64,000 bases of DNA from Azospira inquinata (GTDB lineage: Bacteria; Pseudomonadota; Gammaproteobacteria; Burkholderiales; Rhodocyclaceae). The first letter of the stretch is position 1; each line of letters opens with the position of its first letter. The translations under genes and the position numbers were made by a program. Below, one piece after another: positions 41,724 through 50,861 of the stretch. The notes beneath the pieces are model-generated. The model was given only the letters and a program-made list of their open reading frames with translations. It did no database searches and was not told where the DNA came from. The stretch covers positions 434,001 to 498,000 of the forward strand of contig NZ_CP064782.1 of assembly GCF_018905915.1 (NCBI RefSeq). Reading direction: 5' to 3'.

Positions 41724-43670
41724 TTAACCCGCCTGGCCGTTGGCCTTGGCCTCCAGGGCTTCCCAGCGTTCCAGCAGCACCATCAATTCTTCGTCAATTT
41801 CCCCCAGGCGGGCGGAAAAGCGCTGGGCTTCCTGGGGATTGGCCTGGTACAGGGTGGGATCTTCCAGGCGCTGGGTGAGACCGGCCTGTTCCGCCTCCAG
41901 GGCGCTGATCCGGTCCGGCAGGGTCTCCAGCTCCTTGGTTTCCTTGTAGGACAGTTTCACCGCCTTGGGCTTGGCGCTCTTCCCCCCTTCCGCCGGGACC
42001 TTGGCCTTGTCCGCCTCCCGTTCCGCCTTGGCGGCCTGGGCTTCCGCCGCCTTCACCTTGGCGTGGTAGGCCGCCCAATCGCTGTAGCCCCCCGCGTATT
42101 CCCGCCACAGGCCGTCCCCTTCGGCGGCGATGGTCTGGGTCACCACATTGTCCAGGAAGGCCCGGTCATGGCTCACCAGGAACAGGGTGCCGTGATAGTC
42201 CTGGAGCAGGGATTCCAGGAGCTCCAGGGTTTCGATGTCCAAGTCGTTGGTGGGCTCGTCCAGCACCAGCACATTGGCGGGACGGGCGAAGAGCCGGGCC
42301 AGGAGCAGCCGGTTGCGCTCCCCCCCGGAGAGGGATTTCACCGGGGAGCGGGCCCGTTCCGGGGCGAAGAGAAAATCCCCCAGATAGCTGATGACGTGCT
42401 TTTTCTCCCCGCCGATATCCACGAAGTCGGACCCGGGGGAAATCACGTCCGCCAGGGCCGCCTCGTCATCCAGCTGGACCCGGAACTGGTCGAAATAAGC
42501 CACTTCCAGCTTGGTGCCCCGGCGCACACTGCCCGAATCCGGCTCCAGTTCCCCCAGAATGAGGCGCAGCAGGGTGGTCTTGCCCGCCCCGTTGGGGCCG
42601 ATCAGGCCCACCTTGTCCCCCCGCATGAGGCGGCAGGAAAAATCCCGGATCACGGTACGTTGCTGGGCACCGCTGGCAAAGCTCTTGCTCACATGGTCCA
42701 GCTCGGCCACCAGCTTGCCGCTTTTTTCCCCCGCATCCACCGCCAGACTTACCTTGCCCTGGCGATCCCGCCGGGCCGCCCGTTCCCGCCGCAGGGCTTC
42801 CAGACGCCGCACCCGGCCTTCGTTCCGGGTGCGCCGGGCCTCAATGCCCTTACGTATCCACACCTCTTCCTGGGCCAGGAATTTATCGAATTTGGCATTG
42901 ACCACAGACTCATCCGCCAGCATCTGTTCCTTGCGGGCCAGATAGGTGGAAAAACTGCCAGGGAAACTGGTCAGGATGCCCCGATCCAGTTCCACGATAC
43001 GGGTCGCCACATGTTCCAGAAAAGCTCGGTCGTGGGTGATGAACAGGAGGGTGAGGCGGGACTCCAGGAGCAGGTTTTCCAGCCATTCAATAGCCGCCAC
43101 GTCCAGGTGATTGGTGGGCTCGTCCAGAAGCAGCACCTCCGGTTCACTGGCCAGGGCCTGGGCCAGGGCCAGGCGTTTTTTCTGGCCGCCGGACAGGCTG
43201 CCCACCCGGGCCTCCGGATTGAGGCCGAAGCGCTGCATGGCCTGCTCGGCCCGGGCCGTGTAGGACCAGGCCCCCAGAGTCTCCAGCTCCCCCTGCAAGC
43301 GGGTCAGGCGGGCCAGCAGAGCTTCCTGATCCCCCTTGCCCTCCGCCAGCTGGACGGAAACCTGGTGGTATTCCCCCAGCAGCCGGGAGGTTTCCCCCAT
43401 GCCCGCCACCACCGCCTCATACACCGTGTCTTCCGGGGCAAAGGGCGGCTCTTGGGGCACATAGGCGAGGCGCATGCCTGGCTGGCGCCAGGCCTCCCCG
43501 TCGTCCAGGTGGCTCAGCCCGGCCAGGGCCGAGAGCAGGGAAGATTTGCCCGTGCCGTTACGACCGATCAGGGCGACCCGCTCCCCCGGGTCCAGCTGGA
43601 ATTCCGCATGATCCAACAGGGGCACATGGCCGAAAGCGAGGGAAGCATCCTTGAGTTGCAGATAGGGCAC
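41724..43670 (-). CDS. uup: ABC-F family ATPase Uup
   Basis: A soluble ABC-F protein of 648 residues acting on ribosomes or structured DNA, with no membrane domain. Two ABC cassettes are visible: Walker A GRNGTGKSSLL (about 35) and GPNGAGKTTLL (about 355); signatures LSGGQKKRLALAQAL and LSGGERNRLLLARL; Walker B LLLDEPTNHLD and LVLDEPTNDLD. A C-terminal charged coiled-coil (about 540-645) is typical of Uup. It is monocistronic here. Confidence 0.92.
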   Translation of the reverse strand: MPYLQLKDASLAFGHVPLLDHAEFQLDPGERVALIGRNGTGKSSLLSALAGLSHLDDGEAWRQPGMRLAYVPQEPPFAPEDTVYEAVVAGMGETSRLLGEYHQVSVQLAEGKGDQEALLARLTRLQGELETLGAWSYTARAEQAMQRFGLNPEARVGSLSGGQKKRLALAQALASEPEVLLLDEPTNHLDVAAIEWLENLLLESRLTLLFITHDRAFLEHVATRIVELDRGILTSFPGSFSTYLARKEQMLADESVVNAKFDKFLAQEEVWIRKGIEARRTRNEGRVRRLEALRRERAARRDRQGKVSLAVDAGEKSGKLVAELDHVSKSFASGAQQRTVIRDFSCRLMRGDKVGLIGPNGAGKTTLLRLILGELEPDSGSVRRGTKLEVAYFDQFRVQLDDEAALADVISPGSDFVDIGGEKKHVISYLGDFLFAPERARSPVKSLSGGERNRLLLARLFARPANVLVLDEPTNDLDIETLELLESLLQDYHGTLFLVSHDRAFLDNVVTQTIAAEGDGLWREYAGGYSDWAAYHAKVKAAEAQAAKAEREADKAKVPAEGGKSAKPKAVKLSYKETKELETLPDRISALEAEQAGLTQRLEDPTLYQANPQEAQRFSARLGEIDEELMVLLERWEALEAKANGQAG

Positions 43671-43925
43671 GGTGGGGGTCGCCAGAAAGAAAGGGGGCTA
43701 TTTTACCGTTCATCGGGGAAAGGCCGGGGGATAGGGCGCTGATCCGGGAAAAACAGGCCTCCCAGCTCCCCCTATTCAGCTCCCGGGGAAGGATGAATCC
43801 CGGCAGAAAGGGGGCGTCACCGGGGCTCCGTTTTAGATCGGGGCCCCCTCGGTGACCACCCTCCCGCCCTCCCCAGGGCGGGAAAGGGGAGGTTCAGGCA
43901 AGCAAGAGGGCCAAGGGAGCCGGGG

Positions 43926-44141
43926 TCACGGCTTTGCCCCCGGAGAAGCCGCCGCCTCGGGCTCCGGCTCCAGATCCCAGTCACCATATTCGAGCCAGTC
44001 TTCGCCGAACAATTCCTGGGGATGGGGAGTCCGCTCCGAACCATTGCCGCAACTGAGGGCATTGACGGCGCAGTATTTGTCACACCCCCAGCAGATGCGC
44101 TCCGGATGCTTGGGATGGAGAGGAATTTTCTTGGTCGTCAT
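43926..44141 (-). CDS. DUF3079 family small protein
   Basis: A 71-residue protein with the DUF3079 pattern KHPERICWGCDKYC and CGNGSERTPHP. Four cysteines could hold a metal or cluster. It overlaps the hemerythrin gene by 4 bp (ATGA), so the two are co-translated. A GC hairpin (43863-43882, CCCGCCCT-CCCC-AGGGCGGG) lies downstream. Function unknown. Confidence 0.85.
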   Translation of the reverse strand: MTTKKIPLHPKHPERICWGCDKYCAVNALSCGNGSERTPHPQELFGEDWLEYGDWDLEPEPEAAASPGAKP

Positions 44142-44527
44142 ACCGGTTTCAAGGCCTGCACCGCTTCAAACAGCTCCCGTTCTTCAAAACGGACGTGGTC
44201 GGCCAACAGATGGGCAAAGCTGGCCAGGGTCTCCCTCTCCGCCTGGGTTGCCAGGGCATGGGCCAGCTGTCGCAGTTTTTTGTGGTCCGCCACCGTCCGA
44301 TCCGCCAACAGGGGCTCGCCCCCCGTTTCCAGCAGGGGCAGGAGGTCCAACTCCTCCCGAAGGAAATGGGGGTCCAGGGTCAGGGGAAATTCCTGTACCA
44401 CCAGCCGGGCCGCTGCCAGAACCGCTTCATCATCGCCGGTTTCGGCGGCCAGACGGGCTTTGCGGGCCAGTTTCAGGGCCCCATGATGCTCCCGGGAGAG
44501 CTGGAGAAGCGCCGCATGTCGTTTCAT
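44138..44527 (-). CDS. Hemerythrin HHE-domain protein
   Basis: A 129-residue protein of the HHE family, which carries a di-iron site and binds O2 or NO. The histidine and glutamate ligands are visible in LSREHHGALKLAR, LDPHFLREE, DHKKLRQLAH and DHVRFEERELFE. It overlaps the DUF3079 gene and is downstream of DUF2249 and a membrane protein, so a role in NO or O2 handling during denitrification is likely. The ScdA/RIC repair role is an alternative. Confidence 0.88.
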   Translation of the reverse strand: MKRHAALLQLSREHHGALKLARKARLAAETGDDEAVLAAARLVVQEFPLTLDPHFLREELDLLPLLETGGEPLLADRTVADHKKLRQLAHALATQAERETLASFAHLLADHVRFEERELFEAVQALKPV

Positions 44528-44603
44528 TTTTTCCTATCCGAGGAAAGGGCGGAAAGGGGACCGGGACGGGGGGAGACCTTTTCCCTGGAAGAACGGGAGG
44601 CCA

Positions 44604-45695
44604 TTAGCGGCCTCCGGGCGTCTCTTTCCGTCCCCGAATAACGCTGACCACCACGGTAACAATGAACAGGGCCAGGGCCACCCCATTGAGGAGTCCGCCC
44701 AGGTGGCGCAGGGGGAAACGGTCCGCCAGGCTGCCACACACCCGCAACACCAGGGAACCGTGCAATACCACCAGGGGCAGGTAAAGAACCGGCGTATAGG
44801 GAATTTTGACCCGCACCACCGCCGGAAAAATAATCGGCGCGTGACCCAGGATCATGGAAAACACAAAGCCCAGACAGACCCCATGGAGGGTAGCGTCCCG
44901 CCAGGGATGCCCGGGCAGCAGGCCGCCGGCCAGACCAAGGCCACCGGCCAGGGCCAACCAGCCGTAGCCGGAAAGGAGACACACGGCAATGAAGCGGGTC
45001 AGGCCCTGCTGATGAACATTGCGCCGGGCCAGGTCATAGCGTAGCAGCCAGAGGGCCAGGGCCAGCATCCCGGCGGAAAACAGGGCCAGGCCCCCTGCCA
45101 GGCGCCAGAACGCGATGGCGGCACCGACCAGAATAATGGTCACGATAAGGGCAAACAGCTTGGCTGCCCCGGGCGGGGTGGGCAGGAAACGGGTCATTTC
45201 CAGCCGTTCCCCCGCAATGGTGAGAATCAGGAATCCCAGCCACCAGGGCACCACCGCCCCCAGGGAACCGTCCAGGAGCCAGACCAGACTGCCCACCAGC
45301 CAGCAGGCCGCGCCGATCACCAACACCACGGTAAAGGTAGCAAACACCCGCTTCAAGACCTGGAGGCTGGCCCCCACCATGATGGTCGCGGCAGCGATGG
45401 CGAGGACCTGGGGCAAAAGGAGGGGCGCTCCGGCCAACAGGGCCAGGCCGCTGAATCCGGCCACCAGGGGCGCCAGATAGGCCCAGCGCCGGGCCAGGGC
45501 CACGGCCCGTTCCAGGCTGATCACCGTGCCGAGAAAGGCGGAAATCATCAACACCCCGTGGCCGGAGGCCGCCTCAGCCGTAATGTCGGGGGTTACCCAA
45601 CCCAGCCGGGCCAAGCCTGCCAGGACCCCGGCAACCAGGGACAGCATGCCTAGCAGCAGAAGCGGCAACCGGGCCGCGGGGCGTAGGTCGGCCAT
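44604..45695 (-). CDS. Polytopic membrane protein of the NO-response cluster (NnrS-like?)
   Basis: A 363-residue protein with about ten or more transmembrane helices. Conserved-looking histidines occur in AASGHGVLMISAF, LHGVCLGFVFSMILGHAPIIF and LHGSLVL, resembling heme-copper or NnrS-type membrane proteins, but I cannot assign a family with confidence. Its ATG follows the stop of the DUF2249 gene by 1 bp, so the two are coupled. It is part of the DUF2249/hemerythrin module divergent from nsrR. A heme- or copper-linked role in NO defence is an inference. Confidence 0.6.
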   Translation of the reverse strand: MADLRPAARLPLLLLGMLSLVAGVLAGLARLGWVTPDITAEAASGHGVLMISAFLGTVISLERAVALARRWAYLAPLVAGFSGLALLAGAPLLLPQVLAIAAATIMVGASLQVLKRVFATFTVVLVIGAACWLVGSLVWLLDGSLGAVVPWWLGFLILTIAGERLEMTRFLPTPPGAAKLFALIVTIILVGAAIAFWRLAGGLALFSAGMLALALWLLRYDLARRNVHQQGLTRFIAVCLLSGYGWLALAGGLGLAGGLLPGHPWRDATLHGVCLGFVFSMILGHAPIIFPAVVRVKIPYTPVLYLPLVVLHGSLVLRVCGSLADRFPLRHLGGLLNGVALALFIVTVVVSVIRGRKETPGGR

Positions 45696-45696
45696 G

Positions 45697-45984
45697 TTAG
45701 TGGGCGCAGCAATGACCGGAGGAGCAGGCATCACCCTCACCGGCAGGCTTGCCGATTCTCACCTGCCAGACATCGGGACCGGACGCCAGGTAATCCCAGG
45801 TAAACCGGCCTTGGGACTCGGCCTGGAACTGGTAGTAGAGGGGCTTGGGATCATGGTCGTTCACCAGCAGCAGGGCTTCCCCGGCGGCCAGTTGATCGAA
45901 GGTGCCGAAAATCAGGGGATGGCGGTAGCGGGGCTCAACGGTGCGAACGTCGATGGTGGTTTTCACATTCTGTGCACTGCTCAT
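45697..45984 (-). CDS. DUF2249 family protein
   Basis: A 95-residue protein with the DUF2249 fold (TIDVRTVEPRYRHPLIFGTFDQLAAGEAL, LVNDHDPKPLYYQF). This SirA/TusA-like domain is frequent next to NO and denitrification genes. The C-terminus has the Cys/His-rich tail CSSGHCCAH, which might bind metal. A second, unfused DUF2249 gene lies at 58119. Function unknown. Confidence 0.85.
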   Translation of the reverse strand: MSSAQNVKTTIDVRTVEPRYRHPLIFGTFDQLAAGEALLLVNDHDPKPLYYQFQAESQGRFTWDYLASGPDVWQVRIGKPAGEGDACSSGHCCAH

Positions 45985-46036
45985 GGTTTGCCTCTAAGGG
46001 TCGTGGGGAAAAAAGAGTGAGGTCGGGGCCCGGGCC

Positions 46037-46381
46037 CTAATCCGGCGTCCAGCCGAAATGGTCCTTTGCCGCCTGGGTCATCATGGCCGGGTTCCAGGGC
46101 GGCTCCCAGACCAGGCGGACGTCCACCGTCAGGTGTTCCGGCAGGGTCTCTGTCAGGGCCGTCACCACCTCGTCATGAATCATGTCCCCCATGGGGCAGG
46201 CCGGAGAGGTCATGGTCATTTCAACCAATACCTGGTCGGGCGAAATATCGACCCGATAAACCAAGCCCAGGGCAACGATGTTCATGCCGATTTCCGGATC
46301 GATGACTCCGCTGAGAATGTCCCGGATGGCCGACTCATCCACCGGCGTGCCGGTGGGGGTGCTGACAGGTGTGGTGGTCAT
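46037..46381 (-). CDS. Iron-sulfur cluster assembly factor, MIP18/SufT/PaaD-like
   Basis: A 114-residue DUF59-type protein. VIDPEIGMNIVALGLVYRVDI near residue 30, then TMTSPACPMGDMI with the functional cysteine, and a C-terminal RLVWEPPWNPAMMT are the family motifs. These proteins help mature iron-sulfur clusters. The ATG at 46381 gives MTTTPVSTP; a frame to 46426 is less plausible. It is the first gene of the leftward module, with nsrR divergent. Confidence 0.85.
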   Translation of the reverse strand: MTTTPVSTPTGTPVDESAIRDILSGVIDPEIGMNIVALGLVYRVDISPDQVLVEMTMTSPACPMGDMIHDEVVTALTETLPEHLTVDVRLVWEPPWNPAMMTQAAKDHFGWTPD

Positions 46382-46482
46382 GGCGTCACTTAAAGCTGTA
46401 TAATTTTTACATGTTAACCATAGCACCAGCCCTTCCCTAAAGCAATATATTATTTACCGCTTAACAGACCGGGCCCGGCACC

Positions 46483-46917
46483 ATGAAACTTTCCTCTTTT
46501 TCCGACTACACCCTGCGTGTCCTGATGTACCTTGCCATTCACCGAGACCGCCTGGCGACGATCCCGGAAATCGCGGCGGCCTACGGCATTTCAGAAAATC
46601 ACCTGATGAAGGTGGTGCATCAACTGGTGCGGGGAGGCACCCTGGAATCGGTGCGGGGCAAGGGGGGCGGCATTCGTCTGGCCCTGGCTCCGGAGCAGAT
46701 CCGGCTCGGGGCCGTGGTACGGGCCAGCGAAAGCGGCGCCCCCATCGTGGAATGTCTTTCCGAAGATCGGGGCAGCTGCCGCATCGCCCCGGCCTGCCAC
46801 CTCACGGGCATATTGGTGCGGGCCTTTGATGCCTTGTACAAAACCCTGGACGAATACACCCTGGCCGACCTAGTCCGCACACCCCAGACACTGGAAACCC
46901 TGCTCTCCGCTCCCTGA
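46483..46917 (+). CDS. Rrf2 family transcriptional regulator, NsrR-like
   Basis: A 144-residue Rrf2 protein. A winged helix (about 25-75, ISENHLMKVVHQLVRGG) precedes three cysteines in ECLSEDRGSC and ACHLTG, the pattern that holds the NO-sensitive cluster of NsrR/IscR. It is divergent from the SufT/DUF2249/hemerythrin genes, which it may repress. No canonical NsrR box was found in the 101-bp interval, which is AT-rich and contains TATAAT at 46399 and the palindrome ATGTTAACCAT. Confidence 0.85.
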   Translation: MKLSSFSDYTLRVLMYLAIHRDRLATIPEIAAAYGISENHLMKVVHQLVRGGTLESVRGKGGGIRLALAPEQIRLGAVVRASESGAPIVECLSEDRGSCRIAPACHLTGILVRAFDALYKTLDEYTLADLVRTPQTLETLLSAP

Positions 46918-47238
46918 ACGGCCCCCCAGATCGCCCTCTATCAAGCCTTGGGAAAGACAAAAGAGGCTTCTGTAGTTCGCAGAACTTCGTGGGGAAACGG
47001 CCCCCATCCCGCCGACGCTCCCGCCCACCGGGAAGGAAGAAAAGGGAGAAAACCTCTCGCAGAAAACGGAAGGGGCAGGAAAGCCCTTCAGAGCAATCAA
47101 CCGATAGGCCACCCCAAACACCCCAGGGAGGGTTAGGTCGTCCGGGGCATTCCTCAAGCCCCGTTTCCATCCATCATCAATTCACCTCGGCTGAATTATC
47201 GGCAGAGCAAAACCGATAACCCAGCCATACAAATATGC
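46918..47238. other. Gene-free interval between nsrR-like gene and nirN
   Basis: No gene is supported. At 47196-47219 TTATCGG-N10-CCGATAA is a weak hairpin that may lie at the end of the nir transcript. No FNR-type box was seen. Confidence 0.5.
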
Positions 47239-48858
47239 TTAATGGCTAGTCCCTTCCGACCGATTTATTTTATTCCACACATTATATTTACCGATCGGCT
47301 TACTCATTGGAATACGCTTCACCTCTTTCAGGGTCACTCCATCGAATACGATAATGGCGCCCTTATTCTCCATTAAGCTCGCCAAGGCATAGCGCCCATC
47401 CCGGGTGAATTCCACATGGGCCAGGGTTTTTCCGGGCTCCGGCGTCAGGTTTTTGACGACAGTCAGGCTTTCCTTATCAATCACCTGCAAGGTATCCTTG
47501 CAAGCCGGGCTCATCATGGAATCCACAAAGGCATAACGGGAATTTTCATGGCTGCGCAGGAAAAAACCCGGACCGCAGGTCGGAATTTCCTTAATCGGCT
47601 GCCAGGTTTCCATATCAATAATGGAAACCCGCCCCTCTTTCAGATTGGTGGTCGCCATGACCATCCGCCCCTTCCATTTCCAGGTAATACCGGAGCCGAG
47701 ATGGGGCATTCCCGCCAGGGGCAGATCGGCAATTTTTTTCCTCACATCCAGGCTAATCACCTGCCCCATGCCTTCCCGGGAGGTTCCCATCACCTCTGAG
47801 TAGGAGGCGTTAAAAAAGAAATCATCCAACGGAGCCGCCAGCTGAATACGCCGCGGATTCAAAAAGCCCGGCTTACCCAGCCCCTCCTGCATTTTGTAGT
47901 CATGGACATAACCATCAAAAATCGGGGCGGCGTTCGGGTCATAACTGATTTCCCAGACTTCCGGAATATCTTTAAGGGCCGCAATAAAGCTTTTGCGGGG
48001 CGCCGCATCGTACACCGCCGATACTCGGGAACTGTCTTTTCCGTCCAAACTAGTGGCGGGAAGGATTTTTATCAATTGCAAATCCCCGTCCAATAAAACC
48101 AGGTTACGGGGCAAATAATTGGCCGCAATTACGTATTTGCCATCATCGCTGATAGCCAGGTTGCGGGTATTAATGCCGACCCGGATTTCCGCAAGGATTT
48201 TGAATTTCCACAAATCAAATTTCGTCAGCCAGCCATCCCGGGAGGCAAAGTACACATAGCGGCCATTGGGAGAAAATTTCGGCCCCCCATGGAGGGAAAA
48301 GCGGGAGGCAAAGCGGTAAATCGGCGTCAGGCTATCCCCATCCAGAATGGACACATGGTGGTCCCCCCCCTCCACCACCACAAACAGATTCAAGGGGTCT
48401 CCCTTGAAAACCGGCTTGTCATCCAAAGACGGGGCTTCCTTGTTTTCCACCCTCGACGCTTTAATATCCGCCGACGTCCACTGGGGCGCAGGAAACACGG
48501 GGGTATAAATCCATCCAGCCAGGGCGCGGATCTGGGCATCGCTCAAGGTAGGGGCAAATCCCTGCATCTGGGTGGCGGGGCGGCCTTCCCCGATGACCTT
48601 GATGGCCTCTCCCTGACGCAGGCGTTCCAGATTTTCCGGCAGCAAGGCTGGGCCCATTCCCCCCCGGCGGTCGGCGCCATGGCAACTGGCACAATGCTGG
48701 GCAAACAACTGGGCGGGCCCCCCTGCCCCCCCTTCGTCGGCCATGGTCTGCTCACAGGCGATCCAGGCCCCCAGCATCAGCAGGCACAGAATGGTCAAGC
48801 CTCTGCCCAGGCTTCCGGGCCAGGGCAGAGAGAAAAAGGAAAACGGGGAGCGGCTCAT
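47239..48858 (-). CDS. nirN: Heme d1 biosynthesis protein NirN (cytochrome c-d1 type)
   Basis: NirN is a periplasmic dihydro-heme d1 dehydrogenase that completes heme d1. The 539-residue protein has a signal peptide, a c-type heme site CASCHG (about residue 56), and an eight-bladed d1-type propeller ending KYNVWNKI. The last of these distinguishes it from NirS ([11 protein letters not shown]). It overlaps nirJ by 4 bp and is the last gene of the leftward nir operon. Confidence 0.9.
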   Translation of the reverse strand: MSRSPFSFFSLPWPGSLGRGLTILCLLMLGAWIACEQTMADEGGAGGPAQLFAQHCASCHGADRRGGMGPALLPENLERLRQGEAIKVIGEGRPATQMQGFAPTLSDAQIRALAGWIYTPVFPAPQWTSADIKASRVENKEAPSLDDKPVFKGDPLNLFVVVEGGDHHVSILDGDSLTPIYRFASRFSLHGGPKFSPNGRYVYFASRDGWLTKFDLWKFKILAEIRVGINTRNLAISDDGKYVIAANYLPRNLVLLDGDLQLIKILPATSLDGKDSSRVSAVYDAAPRKSFIAALKDIPEVWEISYDPNAAPIFDGYVHDYKMQEGLGKPGFLNPRRIQLAAPLDDFFFNASYSEVMGTSREGMGQVISLDVRKKIADLPLAGMPHLGSGITWKWKGRMVMATTNLKEGRVSIIDMETWQPIKEIPTCGPGFFLRSHENSRYAFVDSMMSPACKDTLQVIDKESLTVVKNLTPEPGKTLAHVEFTRDGRYALASLMENKGAIIVFDGVTLKEVKRIPMSKPIGKYNVWNKINRSEGTSH

Positions 48859-50066
48859 GGCAGGACTTTCAGGGGAATAAGAGTTTTCTCAAGGGCCTGG
48901 GCGGACGCTTCAGGGGACATACCAATTTCCCTATCCTCCAGATAGCAACCCGGATCTTCTGACCAGGGATCACCGGTCAGCTGTTGGGCCCTCACCCGGG
49001 TATTTCCATTGCAAATATCCAGGTATTGGCATTGGCCACAGCGGCCGGTCACCGGGCGGGGATGCTGTTTCAGGCCCGCCATGAGGGGATCAGAAACGTC
49101 ATTCCAGATTTGGCCAAAGGGTCTGTCTCGCACACTGCCCAAGGGGTAATGCCACCACATGGTGTCCGGATGAACGATACCCAGGTTGTCGATATTGGCC
49201 ACATTCACACCGCTGGAATTGCCGCCCCAGCGCTGAAGCATGGCTTTGACGGTTGCGGCTTTATCGGGGAAATTTCGCGCCACCCAAAGGAGGAGATATA
49301 CCCCGTCCGCATCATTATTCCCGGTCACAAATTCTTTTGTTCCCCCCTTTTGAATATTTTCCAAACAGGTGGAGAACAATAAATCCATCGCCCGGCGGAT
49401 AGTCAGATGCAGGGCGTCTGATTTTCTATTTTTATTGCCCCGCCCGGCATAATTGAGATGGGAGAAATAAAACTTATCAATATTTTCCGCCTCCACCAGT
49501 TTTAAGATGGCAGGAAAATCCTGGGCATTATTTTCTGTCATGGTGTAGCGCAGCCCCACTTTCACACCACGGGCCTGGCACCGCTTTATACCGGCCAGGG
49601 AGGCATCATAGGCCCCCTGGCTGCGGCGAAACTGGTCATGGGTCGCCCCGATACCATCCAGGCTAATCCCCACGTAATTAAAACCCGCTTCGGATATTTT
49701 ATCCGCCAGACCGTCGTCAATCAGGGTTCCATTGGTGGATAAACCCACATAAAAACCCAGGGCTTTAGCCTGGGCTGCCACCTGGAAAATATCGGGACGC
49801 AGGAGGGGTTCCCCCCCCGAAAGAATAATGGCCGGGACGTGAAAAGCTTTCAGGTCCTCAAGTACGGCAAAGATTTCCTGGGTAGATAATTCCCCGGGGA
49901 AATTGGTATCGGCGGAAATGGAATAACAATGGAGGCAATTCAGATTGCATCGCCGGATCAGATTCCAGATGACGATGGGACCGGGTCTATTGCCCCCCGG
50001 TTTCCGGCGGCTCTGGTCCCCGGTGGGGGAAGAAACTTCCTTCAAAAACTGAGAGACGCGCAGCAT
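48855..50066 (-). CDS. nirJ: Heme d1 biosynthesis radical SAM protein NirJ
   Basis: NirJ removes propionate side chains on the way to heme d1. The 403-residue protein has the radical-SAM cluster motif RRCNLNCLHCYS (CxxxCxxC, about residue 41) and a cysteine-rich C-terminal SPASM-like region (CGQCQYLDICNGNTR). GGAGG precedes the ATG. An FNR-type box (50121-50134) lies 55 bp upstream, and 272 bp separate it from nirH, so nirJN probably has its own promoter. Confidence 0.93.
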   Translation of the reverse strand: MLRVSQFLKEVSSPTGDQSRRKPGGNRPGPIVIWNLIRRCNLNCLHCYSISADTNFPGELSTQEIFAVLEDLKAFHVPAIILSGGEPLLRPDIFQVAAQAKALGFYVGLSTNGTLIDDGLADKISEAGFNYVGISLDGIGATHDQFRRSQGAYDASLAGIKRCQARGVKVGLRYTMTENNAQDFPAILKLVEAENIDKFYFSHLNYAGRGNKNRKSDALHLTIRRAMDLLFSTCLENIQKGGTKEFVTGNNDADGVYLLLWVARNFPDKAATVKAMLQRWGGNSSGVNVANIDNLGIVHPDTMWWHYPLGSVRDRPFGQIWNDVSDPLMAGLKQHPRPVTGRCGQCQYLDICNGNTRVRAQQLTGDPWSEDPGCYLEDREIGMSPEASAQALEKTLIPLKVLP

Positions 50067-50120
50067 ATTTCCTCCGGAACCAAATTTTCCTCATTGCAAA
50101 CGACAAACCAGGCCCTGTCC

Positions 50121-50134
50121 TTGACTTGTATCAA
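50121..50134. promoter_or_regulatory. FNR/DNR box upstream of nirJ
   Basis: TTGAC-TTGT-ATCAA, a near-perfect FNR/DNR dyad (TTGAY-N4-RTCAA). Its centre is about 61 bp before the nirJ ATG. It lies in the 272-bp nirH-nirJ gap, which otherwise holds no gene. Confidence 0.75.
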
Positions 50135-50338
50135 TTTGATTCCGGCAGCCCCTCTGGGAGTTAGTTCCCCGCCAATATGCCCAAGCGGTATCTCCTGCCT
50201 TCGGGGATTTTTGCCGTTGCAAGGGGCAGCTAATTGGTCACTTTCGCCTTGGCGCCGGGGGCTTCTTTTCCCCCTCCTTTTCTGCCCAATCGGCAGAAAA
50301 TTAATGCAAATAGAATCGCAAAATATTCCAAAAGGAAT

Positions 50339-50857
50339 TCACCGATATTCCGGTGTGGGTGCAATCCGCAGCCCCGTTTTTTTCAGAATACGGGAAGAGA
50401 ACAGAACGTCGTGGGAACGGAGAATGTCTTTGCCAAATTCTCGGCCTAGGGTTTCCGCCAGGGCATCCACTTGAACCATCACTTCGTCCCGTGATTTGCC
50501 ATGCACCATGGCAAAGAGATTAAAGGGCCAATCGGGAAGCCGGCGGGGACGACGATAGCAATGGGTGACCTGGGACAGGGCCCCAAATCTTTCCCCCACC
50601 CGGTCCACAAATTCGTCCTGCACATCCCAAACGGTCATCCCGTTGGCCACGTATCCCAGGGCGTAATGATTGGGAACGGCGCCGATACGACGAATCACGC
50701 CCCGATCCAACATATGCTGCAACCGGGCCAAGACCAATTCCGGAGAACACCCCAGGGATTCGGCCAGCCTTTGGTAGGGTCGGCTGACCAGGGGTAGACC
50801 TTCCTGGGTTGCCAGCACTAGGCGGCGATCAAGTTCATCCAGGTCCCTTGAATCCAT
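50339..50857 (-). CDS. nirH: Siroheme decarboxylase subunit (NirH, Lrp/AsnC-like)
   Basis: One of the Lrp-like NirDLGH proteins that decarboxylate siroheme to 12,18-didecarboxysiroheme. It has 172 residues with an N-terminal helix-turn-helix-like part (DELDRRLVLATQEGLPLV) and the AHBH-type domain with CYRRPRRLPDWPFNLFAMVHG. It lies 4 bp after nirG. Assignment of the letter is by order and similarity and may be exchanged with nirG or nirL. Confidence 0.82.
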   Translation of the reverse strand: MDSRDLDELDRRLVLATQEGLPLVSRPYQRLAESLGCSPELVLARLQHMLDRGVIRRIGAVPNHYALGYVANGMTVWDVQDEFVDRVGERFGALSQVTHCYRRPRRLPDWPFNLFAMVHGKSRDEVMVQVDALAETLGREFGKDILRSHDVLFSSRILKKTGLRIAPTPEYR

Positions 50858-50861
50858 GGGG

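Noticed and set aside
42063..43742. 559-codon plus-strand frame opposite uup
   Set aside because: No recognisable protein; the minus strand has both ABC cassettes with all motifs.
46382..46482. NsrR operator in the nsrR-SufT interval
   Set aside because: The palindrome ATGTTAACCAT and AT-rich sequence do not match the known NsrR consensus closely enough.
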